Shown here in pieces: positions 55,251 through 63,747 of a DNA stretch of 64,000 nt. Source of the stretch: Marvania coccoides (taxonomy: Eukaryota > Chlorophyta > Trebouxiophyceae > Chlorellales > Chlorellaceae); the NCBI GenBank assembly GCA_963854735.1, contig OY978101.1, positions 1,178,001 to 1,242,000 on the forward strand. The letters run 5' to 3'. Under the pieces are notes generated by a model that saw nothing but the letters and a program-made list of their open reading frames with translations, was not told the origin of the DNA and searched no databases. Position numbers and translations under genes: made by a program. Numbering within the stretch: the first letter of the stretch is position 1; each line of letters begins with the position of its first letter.

Positions 55251-55730
55251 AGGAGAATTTCTAACTGTATTTTAGGGGAAGAGTTTTTTGTGATGTTGAT
55301 TGCAATTAATGGATGACAATGCATGCTTTCGCAGTTTGGAAACCTTGCAACAACCTTTTTGAAAGCTGGTTTTTGAGAGAAATGAAAAGGGAAGATTGGA
55401 AATGCCGCTGTACTGAGCTTTGAGTGGGCCAAAGCCTCCTCCTCTGTTAATAAAGAAGGCTCTACTGGTGCGGGTTGGGCTCAGCGTCCTCCTCGATTCC
55501 CGTTCCTCAGCCAAAACGCTCGCTTTCCCACCAACCAGACCGCGTGCTACTCGGAATAAACGTGTGTTCTATATTACAAATGTGAGACTGGTTTAAGAAA
55601 ACCCGTAACACACGAAGAGATAGTGTCAATGCCAGTTGTCGGTCAAACAAAAGCTATGTTGAAATTCGCTAGGTGATCATCATCTTCAGCACTAGTTTAA
55701 AAATGGAAGTTTAAAAAGAAGGTTGCCGGC
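55251..55730. other. intergenic between convergent genes
   Basis: 3' flanks of BCP1 and the tiny gene at 55731-56094. Open frames on the minus strand overlap BCP1 and are not supported. Confidence 0.45.
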
Positions 55731-56094
55731 TTAGGAGGTAGCGGCAGATGCCTGCAGGGGAAGAGAAGTGGCAGGGTGATGTTAAAATCCAAATAATTTA
55801 AACAATTCTCAGGTGTGCAAATTTCATTGTTCAGAAACTTACTGCTGCATTGGCAGGCTTCTCGGGGTGCAGAGGGCAGCTCTTTTTCCCTGGGCGTGGC
55901 AAAATTTTGTTATCACCTGACATCTTACGACGTATTGTTCCCCACGCGCACCGAACAATTTAGCCATCCGAAACGCAGCTGGAAGGGCACAATGCAACTG
56001 GGCCCTCTTCAACCCAATTACTTGACTCACCGACGATCGCGTTCCTGATCTTGCAGACCAGACAATACTTTTCGATGGTATCTTTGAAGGCCAT
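55731..56094 (-). CDS. 43-residue three-exon protein with paired cysteines
   Basis: Exons 56094-56031, 55889-55843 and 55751-55731 join in frame to 43 residues, starting MAFKDTIEKYCLVCKIRNAI and ending in an Ala/Ser tail. Donors (GTGAGT, GTAAGT) and acceptors (GCCCAG, CTGCAG) are good. A Cys-x2-Cys pair followed by Cys-x2-His (SCPLHP) could bind a metal, like a minimal zinc knuckle. No family recognised. Three consistent short exons ending on a stop make chance less likely, but the protein is so small that transcript evidence would be needed. Confidence 0.45.
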
Positions 56095-57115
56095 GGTTGC
56101 TTTGCTAGTGGGTTGACAAGTGCCAAATAGCAAAAAAACAGGTTTGGATTTCAAGGGGTTTAGGTTTCGAAGAGAACGCTGTCTTGCCCAACTGCTGGTG
56201 CAGCTTCCGATTTCAGATTGCCCAACAAATAACGTGATGGAACAGCGGCTACTGTTTACGCATAGCTGGTCGAGCTATCGGAGAGGAAGGCAGGCGTGTA
56301 CTGTGTGGGCTCAAGAGATTCTGAAGGGCGCCCGGCGGAGAATAGAAAAAGTGGACTGCGATACCAGCAACGCTTCCTCACAGCAGCATTATCAACGCAG
56401 CACACGTTTGAACCAAGAAGTCAGCAAGCGCGCCACATGTGTACGCTCTTTTTGCATTTGGAAACTCGTTGAGTCCCGCGCGTTGTGCCACCGTTACCGG
56501 CCACGTTTTGACGCTCTGGCCATGTTCTGGCCACGCCATGCCAAGAAGCACGGGCCCTCCATCCACGGCGGCGCCAGCAGGTGCTGCGCCCCTTGGGCGG
56601 TGGCGGAAACGCAGCGATGGGCTGGGCACCGCCCTTGCTTTAATGAAGAACCCAGCGTTGCAATCGAGGCGCGTTCTCATCAGCAGACGGTTGCTTGATG
56701 GGCCAGACGCAGGGTGGAGTGCCGTGCCCTCCGTACTCATTTTGAATGACATCCGCTTGTCCCTCGCTCGAGAGTCGGCGGTGCGGTGTTTCAGTGTAAA
56801 CAGTATGGGCAGCATGTTAAACTTTTAAATGATTTTTCTTGATAAGTCCCTCATCACTCGCACCCGAATGATTTCTCCTTAGTTCTTGATATATAAAATA
56901 ACCGAAGAATCTGTTCCATACATACATACATACATTACCCATTAAACCCATTAAACCCATTACAGGTTTAAAGTCCGCACAAAGAAGCAACTAAGGCAAC
57001 ATAGCAGACTGGCACCGAAGTGCAAGCAGAAATAATGATAATAAATTGATGAATAAAAATGAGAATAAAGAAAGACCAAAGAAAAACATGCCGCCTCCAA
57101 AAAAGGCCCTCAAAA
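56095..57115. other. gene-poor stretch with degenerate-looking open frames
   Basis: Overlapping open frames of 130-190 codons occur on both strands at 56120-56828, GC-rich but with no start context, splice sites or family that I can support. Later parts hold CATA repeats (56922-56937) and a triplicated CCCATTAAA unit (56938-56960). Possibly decayed sequence. Confidence 0.3.
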
Positions 57116-57277
57116 ATGCTGTCGGAGCTCCTCCTCGCGTTACTGCTGCTGCAAGGGATCTTCGGCGGCAACGTGAGGCGTCATAAATGCGTGGAGAAAG
57201 GGCGATTCTGCCTCAGCAGCAACAGCGGCAGCTGCCGCCTCGCACTCTCCTCCAGCCGGCCGCCGCAGCAACAGTAG
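57116..57277 (+). CDS. putative small secreted cysteine-containing peptide
   Basis: A frame of 53 residues starts MLSELLLALLLLQGIFGG, a strong signal peptide, followed by about 35 residues with three cysteines (VRRHKCVEKGRFCLSSNSGS then CRLALSSS). A donor-like GGCAAC|GTGAGG just after the signal peptide could instead make this only the first exon of a longer secreted protein. No family recognised. Low confidence. Confidence 0.3.
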   Translation: MLSELLLALLLLQGIFGGNVRRHKCVEKGRFCLSSNSGSCRLALSSSRPPQQQ

Positions 57278-57489
57278 CGCCGGCGTTGATGGCCTGTGTC
57301 CGTACGCCTCAGTACCACGCTCCCTTAGAGGCCCTCATATCGCTGTGCCAACACCCCAGGACCAGGGGCCACACAGCAGGCAAGTTCCTCATGGCAATGC
57401 TAATGGTGCCATATTTTTTATGCATCGAGTCAATTCTAATTGCGGTATACAGCAATAAATACATATAAAACATAATTGTAGAAATTGCG

Positions 57490-58426
57490 GCGAAGTCGCA
57501 GAGCATGCATGACGGGTAAAAATTTGCAGAGAGTAAACGAAAGAACCCTCGGCGTAGAAGACGAGCGCCAAGGTCCTTTTTTAGCAGAATCAATTCAATG
57601 CATACGTGCATGCACTTCATTTAAGAGCGAATCAGAAGCGGCGTCCCACAAGCAGAGCCGCCATAAGGTTCCCTTGTGCACTGAAATTTTACAAACAATT
57701 TAAGCCTCCAAGGCTTTAAAAAATACAAATAAATAGCAAATTTACAGTTTTAAAGGCGCCCGCGGGGTTCCCTGTTCCTCTCAGCCCAAACAAGAGAGCA
57801 TGGGGAGAAAAAAAAATATTGACACAGCGGCGCAGCGCTGTGGCGACCCCTCTGTCCTGCCTGCAGACAGGGTGGCCGACGGAAAATGGTTCCTCGAGAT
57901 GGAGGAGGCGCTGCGGGGGGACGAGCGATACGAGGAGGGCGACCCGTTTCCCCTGAACGTCGACACGGGCCACCTACGCTTTGCGGCAGCAGAAATGCTG
58001 GCCTGGCAGAAGGACATGTCGCCGGACGACCGCGCCGAGTTTATAGCGGCGCACGTCTTCCAGCGACATGTCCTTCTGCCAGCATTTCTGCTGCCGCAAA
58101 GCGTAGGTGGCCCGTGTCGACGTTCAGGGGAAACGGGTCGCCCTCCTCGTATCGCTCGTCCCCCCGCAGCGCCTCCTCCATCTCGAGGAACCATTTTCCG
58201 TCGGCCACCCTGTCTGCAGGCAGGACAGAGGGGTCGCCGCAGCGCTGCGCCGCTGTGTCAATATATATTTTTATTTCCCATGCTCTCTTGTTTGGGCTGA
58301 GAGGAACTGAGAACCCGCGGGCACGCCTTCAAACTATTTTTGGTTATTTACTTGTATTTTAAAATGCCTTGGAGGCCTTAAATTGTTTGCAAATTTTTAC
58401 CGTCATGCATGCTCTGCGACTTCGCA
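57490..58426. repeat. long imperfect hairpin (fold-back) of about 0.94 kb
   Basis: Left arm 57694-58022 is almost the reverse complement of right arm 58061-58389, with a central loop of about 38 nt (58023-58060). A further outer pair, 57490-57527 and 58389-58425 (GCGAAGTCGCAGAGCATGCA read on the left), extends the stem. The left arm carries about 165 nt (57528-57692) absent from the right. The arms contain a GC-rich, protein-like stretch (FLEMEEALRGDERYEEGDPF on the plus strand) that is coding-like but truncated at the turn. Could be a fold-back transposable element, or a gene fragment duplicated head-to-head that would fold into long double-stranded RNA if transcribed. Confidence 0.85.
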
Positions 58427-58995
58427 GTAGATTATATTTTTTTTCATATGCCCACCAAGCACCGAGGATATTAAGTCTCAATCTTATTTTTCAACAAAAA
58501 TAAAAATTAAAGAGACACCAGGGAGAGGACGCCCTATAGTAGTTGCACGTTTCTACTCAAGGTTTCCCATCGTCCAGTCACTTGATGAGTGTACCACAAT
58601 CTGAGACCGATTCCAATTCTCCTGTAGATTGTGGCTTAGCCTATATAAGGACTCCTATAGTAGGTGCTCAGTTCCTACTCAAAGGTTTCCCTCGTCCAAA
58701 TATTTTACCACAAAGATATTCCTAATCTTCTATTGATGTCGCAAGTTGGGTTAGCATATCAAATTTGGTCAGAAATTTACACCCCCCGGTGTTTGTAGAA
58801 GAAAAAGAAAAAGAAGAAGAGATTGGTTACCTGTAGAAGGAAGAGTGGGGTGTTAGGCACTCGTTCAGAAAAACGGGGGAGTTTCTGAACAATCTGTGCC
58901 GCCGCAGAAAATGCCTATATGTTAGCGGAAAAAATAACGCGCGCATTTTTAAAACGTTTTACACTTGAAAAAACTTTAATTTTGGAGGTTTGGAG
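58427..58995. other. non-coding stretch with an imperfect direct repeat
   Basis: A unit beginning CCTATAGTAG and ending near CCC(A)TCGTCCA occurs at about 58532-58576 and again at about 58647-58698, roughly 115 bp apart and diverged. The stretch ends in TTTGGAGG repeats that abut the left LINE copy. No gene. Confidence 0.5.
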
Positions 58996-60108
58996 GCCTC
59001 CGAGCTGCTGCGCACCAACGCCCAGGAGAAATGGCTGGCAGCACTGACGGCGTCGCCCAGCCAGCAGCTGCGCCACTACCTCGACACCTGGTACCAGAGG
59101 CCACTCACCGTCGAGGCGTACGAGCCCCACCGACACCTCCGCCTGCTGCAGCGCGCGGACAGAGCAGCGCTGTCGCGTTTCCGGATGGGAGTGCAGTGGA
59201 TTCGTGTCCCACGGATAGGAGAGAGTGGAGTGTGGCACCCGCCAGCACTGTGCCCACTGTGTGCGCAGCAAGGCCCGCCCCACGACGCGCATGTCCTGCG
59301 CACCTGCTCCGCGCTGCACCATGAGCGTGCGGCAGCGGCCGCACTGCTGGCGGCGGCACCAACAACAAGGAGCCTGCTGGAGGTGGAGACGGCAGACCTC
59401 ACCCAGGTGGCGGTCCTGGTGCGGGCGCACCTGGTGGGCGTACAGGCGGCGAATAAGGAGAGCACAAGAAGAGAGAGAGAGAGTCAAGATTATGAAAATT
59501 TACAAGATGAATACGGCGATTAATTAATTATTATGCTTGCACATGCAGTGGTTCGCGCTCCCTACTAGTTAGCTCATTGTAGCTGCCAGTGCGTAAACTT
59601 TGGTTGTTTACTGCACTGTCGGATGCTTCACTTCCCCGTGGTATCGTAGTCTTTATCGGACGGGTACAATGGCGGGTGCCACATTTCCAGTGAGCACACC
59701 GGGTAGTACATCAGAAACCCTTTAGCCAGGGGTTGAGTGACCGCTGTAGATGGGAGGGGTGCTGGGCGGGCCAGCATTGCCCAAGCGCGAACCACAAACC
59801 GGACGGGCCGTTTGCCGTCCGGAGAGGGCGGTATCTCACCTTTTCCATTCATGTCGGTCGCGCCGTTGGGGGACTCAGGAAGGCAGGGGCCAGAGCCTTA
59901 CGCTGTGGGCGACGGTGCGGTTCCGGCGAGTGCAGTATCCGTACGTCCACAGTACCTGGGGTAGATCCCACCGGTGGAAGGGGGTACTCCGCCTTACTGT
60001 GGCGGGGTGAGCGGCACGTCGCCTTGCAGGTCTCTATAAGAGCACCTTCTGTAGGAGACGTTACAACGATACGTTAAACCTTGTAAACCTTGTAAACCTT
60101 GTAAACCT
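58996..60108 (+). mobile_element. 5'-truncated LINE (non-LTR retrotransposon), plus strand
   Basis: Begins abruptly after TTTGGAGG repeats. An open frame to 59523 encodes the C-terminal end of an ORF2: helices QLRHYLDTWYQRPLTVEAYE and DRAALSRFRMGVQWIRVPRI, then a CPLC-x6-H-x5-C finger (CPLCAQQGPPHDAHVLRTC) like the zinc-binding module that closes LINE reverse transcriptases. A 3' untranslated part of about 570 nt follows, ending in three TTGTAAACC units at 60078-60106. The reverse transcriptase itself is missing, so this copy is dead. The same sequence in opposite orientation begins at about 60475. Confidence 0.7.
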
Positions 60109-61200
60109 GGTTTGGAGGTTTGGAGGTTATCGAAAACTATACCGGGCTCCTAATAGTTCTCCAGTATTCCCAAATGATCAAATATTTGTTGTGAAATAAA
60201 AATGCTGCTCATACCATAAATACCACTGTACCTATGGCATAATTTGCGAATTGTTGTCATCAACATGCGGCGGGGGAATCCCCTTGCGCTCAAATCCTTT
60301 ACTACTTTTGCCATTGTCAAAACAAAACTCTTTGGGCACATGATTGTAGTACGACAATAATGGTAACGACCAATCAAACTATTTCTCTTGATGCCCAAAG
60401 ATAATTTAGTGCCATATGCAATAAAACGTTTGTTTCGAACAGTTTGGAGGTTTGGAGGTTTGGAGGTTTTACATATGGTTGTAACGTCTACTACCAAGTT
60501 TGGTGCAAGCCGACGTGCCACTCACCCCGCCACAGTAAGGCGGAGTACCCCCTTCCATCCGTGGGATCAACCTCAGGTACTGGGGGCGTACGGATACAGC
60601 ATTACGCCGATACCGCACCGTCGCCCACAATGTAAGACTCTGGCCCCTGTCTTCCTGAGTCCCCCAGCGGCGCGACCGACATGAATAAAAGAAAGAGGAA
60701 AAAAATGGGGAAAGCAGGACTCTCCGGACGGCAAACGGCCCGTCCGGTTTGGGGTTCGCGCTTGGGCAATGCTGGCCCGCTCAGCACCCCTCCCATCTAC
60801 AGCGGTCACTCAACCCCTGGCTAAAGGGTTTGTGGTGTACTACCCGGTGTGCTCACTGGAAATGTGGCACCCGCCATTTGTACCCGTCCGATAGAGACTA
60901 CGATACCACGGGGAAGTGAAGCATCCGACGTCGCAGTGCAGTAAACAACCAAAGTTTACGCACTGGCAGCTACAATGAGCTAACTAGTAGGGAGCGCGAA
61001 CCACCGCATGTGCAAGCATAATATATTAAATAAATCACCATATTGTAAAATTTCTTCATATTCGTAATCTTGACTCTCTCTCGCTCCTTGTGCTCTCTTT
61101 ATTCGCCGCCTGTACGCCCTCCAGGTGCGCCCGCACCAGGGCTGCCACCTGGGTGAGGTCTGCCTCCGCCATTTCCAGCAGGCTCCTCGTCGTTGGCGCC
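59350..61200. repeat. large inverted repeat made by two LINE 3' ends facing each other
   Basis: Arms of roughly 700 bp: 59350-60090 and the reverse complement at about 60475-61200. Easy checkpoints are GTAGCTGCCAGTGCGTAAAC on the left (59580-59599) and its complement on the right (60957-60976), and CGGACGGGCCGTTTGCCGTC with its complement. Identity is high but with small insertions, for example a T/C-rich insertion in the right arm near 60690. The arms differ enough to be two separate insertions rather than one recent inversion. Confidence 0.85.
60109..60474. other. AT-rich spacer between the two LINE tails, bounded by TTTGGAGG repeats
   Basis: About 310 nt of AT-rich sequence (60128-60440) with no ORF, flanked on both sides by GGTTTGGAGG-type repeats (60110-60127 and 60440-60468). 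It contains no tRNA or coding feature I can recognise. It may be the original target DNA between two insertions. Confidence 0.5.
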
Positions 61201-61450
61201 GCTGCCAACGCAGCTGTGCCTCCAGCGGGGTCGGCGCCGGCGCCGGCGTTGGCGTCACCGGCTGCCCCTGCACCGTGGGCAGCACCTGCTGCGCTGACCG
61301 TATGCCATGAGCTTGCTCCGCCTGCGGCGCTACCAACTGCGGCGTCTGCGGCTGCACCTGTGGCGGAGCGTCCTCCGGCGTCCTCCCGTGCTGCTCAGGG
61401 GCTGGTTCTATGTCGGTGGGGGTGGGGCCGCTTCCGCTGCAATCGCTCAC
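60980..61450 (-). pseudogene. deleted LINE ORF2 remnant
   Basis: A minus-strand frame opening MSDCSGSGPTPTDIEPAPEQ overlaps the end of ORF1 by about 55 nt, runs through a Gln/Pro-rich stretch, and then enters sequence homologous to the LINE 3' end but in a different frame from the left copy's ORF2. So the deletion that removed the reverse transcriptase also changed frame. Not functional. Confidence 0.5.
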
Positions 61451-62411
61451 GTATCACCTTGGTCCGCTCCTCCAGGCTGGTGTCCAGGTTGAGTGAGATC
61501 TGGCTGCCAGCCCCGAGGTGGCGTTTGGCGCTCCTGATCTGCTGCCAGGTTTTGCCATCTACCTCCACAAAAATGATCCACGAGCGGCTGCTCGATGAAT
61601 TGCTGGGAAGGACCTTTGTCACTCGGGCCGCCTGGACTGGGATGACCATGAGCACGCCCAAAAGGGCGTCTACAGCTGCCTGCGCTGTAACCTCCGAGCC
61701 ATCTTCAAGGTCGAGGCCGGTGATGACGCATATTTCGGGGGCGGACAGGGCCACCACGCGTGGGGCCACGAGCGGGGCCTGCTCTCCTTGGGGGGCCTCA
61801 GCTTGCGCTCCAGCTGCTGATCTCCTGGTGGGTGGGGAGCTGGAGGGGGCGCTGCTTGTCGCGCGCATCGCCTGGGAGGACCCTCCTGCCCTTGGTGGCC
61901 TCGGCGGGGCCGTGGGCGCACTTGTAGCCGTTGGCGGTGTCCACACGCGGCGGAGGCCGACCTTCTCGCCCCCTTCGAGGAGGTCCCGGAGTTCCTTTAT
62001 CGTCAAATAATGGCGTTGGGGCTCGTTGGTGTCAGCGCGCGGGGAGGCCCCTGGGACACAGATGTCGACCACCATGATGGGCGCCGCGTCTCTTTCTTCT
62101 ACAAACGCTGGGTCAACCCGGCAGATCAGCGCCACCAAGACCTCTTCATCTGCCGGGCAGTCCTGGCCATCCTGGGTGATGGTGATGAGGTAGCCTACCA
62201 GGTCATAGGGATCCCGTATCCCATCGCGAAAGGCTCTAAACGCTGAGGCATCCTTGGGCAGGGGGACAGCGTCATCAAAGAAATCAGAGACTTCTGGGAG
62301 CACATGCCGGCCCACGTCCAGGCACGCTTTTTGCCACCGGCCTCCGCTGGCTATTATTCCTAGCTTCCCTGACGCCGCATCCTTAAAATCTTTGAGGTTG
62401 GATGATGGCAC
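61395..62411 (-). CDS. LINE ORF1-like protein
   Basis: An intact frame of 338 residues beginning MPSSNLKDFKDAASGKLGII. It has a folded-looking N-terminal part (VLPEVSDFFDDAVPLPKD, DGIRDPYDLVGYLITITQ), a Pro/Ser/Ala-rich middle, a second compact part (GLDLEDGSEVTAQAAVDALL, SWIIFVEVDGKTWQQIRSAK) and a basic end (KRPHPHRHRTSP). I find no CCHC knuckle or esterase motif. It is taken as ORF1 only because of its position upstream of the LINE 3' end and its overlap with a following frame, as is usual between ORF1 and ORF2. An RNA-binding chaperone role would be expected of an ORF1 protein. Confidence 0.5.
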   Translation of the reverse strand: MPSSNLKDFKDAASGKLGIIASGGRWQKACLDVGRHVLPEVSDFFDDAVPLPKDASAFRAFRDGIRDPYDLVGYLITITQDGQDCPADEEVLVALICRVDPAFVEERDAAPIMVVDICVPGASPRADTNEPQRHYLTIKELRDLLEGGEKVGLRRVWTPPTATSAPTAPPRPPRAGGSSQAMRATSSAPSSSPPTRRSAAGAQAEAPQGEQAPLVAPRVVALSAPEICVITGLDLEDGSEVTAQAAVDALLGVLMVIPVQAARVTKVLPSNSSSSRSWIIFVEVDGKTWQQIRSAKRHLGAGSQISLNLDTSLEERTKVIRERLQRKRPHPHRHRTSP

Positions 62412-63666
62412 CGTGTGGAGGAGAGCTCTGGCGGCGGAAATGCGATTGATTGCGTCTCTCAGGCTGCAAGGAGAGGGAGAAAAGGGGGGGAAAAGGGTGG
62501 AGGGGGAGAAGAGGTTATGTTAGATATGTGTCGGTCTTGGGAGCGTGGCAAGAGGGTGCAACTGGCGGGAACATGCGACTGGCGACTGGCGAGAACAGGC
62601 AAACTGGCGACTGGCGGAAACATGCATACTAGCGACTTGCACACTTTGCTTTTCGTATACCCACGATCAGCTTCCGTGTTGAACATGCGACTGGCGAGTA
62701 CTGGCGAAAACTGGCGGGAAAAAACTGGCACCCCAGGCAGACGACAGACGCGTCAGGGGGTTGCAGCCCGCCATCTCGTGTCTGGTCCCTGTGAGGGCGC
62801 GAAGGAACCGCCCGGCACCCGAAGTTGCAGCTAGGGGTGCCGTAGGTCCATCCGCGGCCTGGGGTTTGATCATTTTGATTTTGATCATTTTGGGGCTCAC
62901 TCAGCGAGTTGAGGTTGAGTGGCCGGAATCGCTGGGGAGGCGGGCGGCTGGGACATTGAGATATACTATAGTTGGCTCAGGTGTTTTAGCGCAGGCAGGC
63001 AGAGTTGCCGCGATCGGCGGCGAAAATTCAGATGGGATGATGGGAACGATGTTGGGTCGCGGTAAGGCAGGCTCTTCGCGCACTCATGGCTCCAGGGAAC
63101 TATAAATATATCCATACATGTTGAAAAGCAGGAGATTCAAATTTATTGAAGAATTTTGTGGTTAAAGGAAACTTTCCATTATTGTGTTTAGGGACTACTT
63201 GAACATCTAAAAACGTAGAAAGTGGAGTGAGTGGAGATAAAGTTATTTCCAAATCCGGAGGATAAACTCCTTGAATGCCGAAGAAAGTTTGATTTCTATA
63301 GAGCAAACGATTGAAAAATCTAGCATTTATGGTGTATGTATTTTGTATGTATTTATTGTAATTAGAAATTAATCAATGCATTAAAAATGGCACCATTAGC
63401 ATTGCATAGTGGGGGCTGCTATAATGAGGTGTTTTTATGCTAGGGGCCTGCAACAGACTTGACACATGGACATCTGGGGATCTGCTGGCTCCTCTCCAGG
63501 GTTGTCATAGGGCCGGCAGGAAAAGCAGATAAAACCAGCTATACGTAGTCTAGAAGCCGCATACATAATAAACGGGAAATCGAGTAATGAAAAGAAATCA
63601 ACCATCTATGACGAAGACAGGCCTCTGGTCCTGTGTCGTGTACGAAAGTATAGGAATGGTTTTGCT
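62412..63666. other. LINE 5' flank, short repeats and a possible reverse transcriptase scrap
   Basis: 62412-63100 may include the 5' untranslated part of the minus-strand LINE. Several copies of CGACTGGCGA/G-AAAC-type units lie at 62570-62720. A minus-strand frame at 63306-63100, AT-rich unlike its neighbours, reads STFLDVQVVPKHNNGKFPL, which recalls the FLD-x-G-K segment near the end of some reverse transcriptases; this is weak. The rest shows no gene. Confidence 0.35.
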
Positions 63667-63747
63667 ATGCCAAGGTCCATGGTTCGATCCCGTGTTCGGC
63701 CAAAAAATCCGGCCGAATAGCTCAGCTGGAAGAGCGTGGCACTGAAG
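63667..63747 (+). tRNA. permuted tRNA-Phe (GAA): 3' half precedes 5' half
   Basis: The 3' half is at 63667-63702 and the 5' half at 63711-63747, separated by 8 nt (AAAAATCC). Reordered, they make a complete tRNA with standard numbering. Acceptor stem GGCCGAA pairs with TTCGGCC and the discriminator is A73. The D stem is GCTC/GAGC. The anticodon stem TGGCA pairs with TGCCA. The loop CTGAAG plus A38 gives anticodon GAA (Phe). The variable loop is AGGTC. The T arm is CATGG/CCGTG with one G-T pair around TTCGATC. The break is exactly between positions 37 and 38, the canonical intron site. A and B boxes are intact but in reverse order. No CCA is encoded. GGAA upstream (63653-63656) can pair with TTCC downstream (63762-63765), as needed to bring the ends together for the splicing endonuclease. 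No conventional halves of either partner are found nearby. Confidence 0.9.

Larger units (their letters stand above)
60475..62411 (-). mobile_element. internally deleted LINE, minus strand
   Basis: Read on the minus strand it has an ORF1 (62411-61395), the start of an overlapping second frame (from about 61450), then jumps directly to the same 3' end as the left copy (from about 61200 down) and ends in TCCAAACC units at 60468-60440. The reverse transcriptase and endonuclease regions are absent, so it is non-autonomous. The jump lies in a GGCAGCGGC-rich stretch that occurs at the corresponding place in the left copy, so microhomology may have guided the deletion. Confidence 0.6.

Noticed and set aside
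56120..56828. Genes on either strand in 56.1-56.8 kb
   Set aside because: Overlapping frames on both strands, no recognisable motifs, no splice structure; described as an unassigned stretch instead.
57800..58362. Two long plus-strand proteins over the hairpin
   Set aside because: Both frames cross the palindrome turn, so their second halves are antisense copies of their first; at most a truncated fragment of a gene is present.
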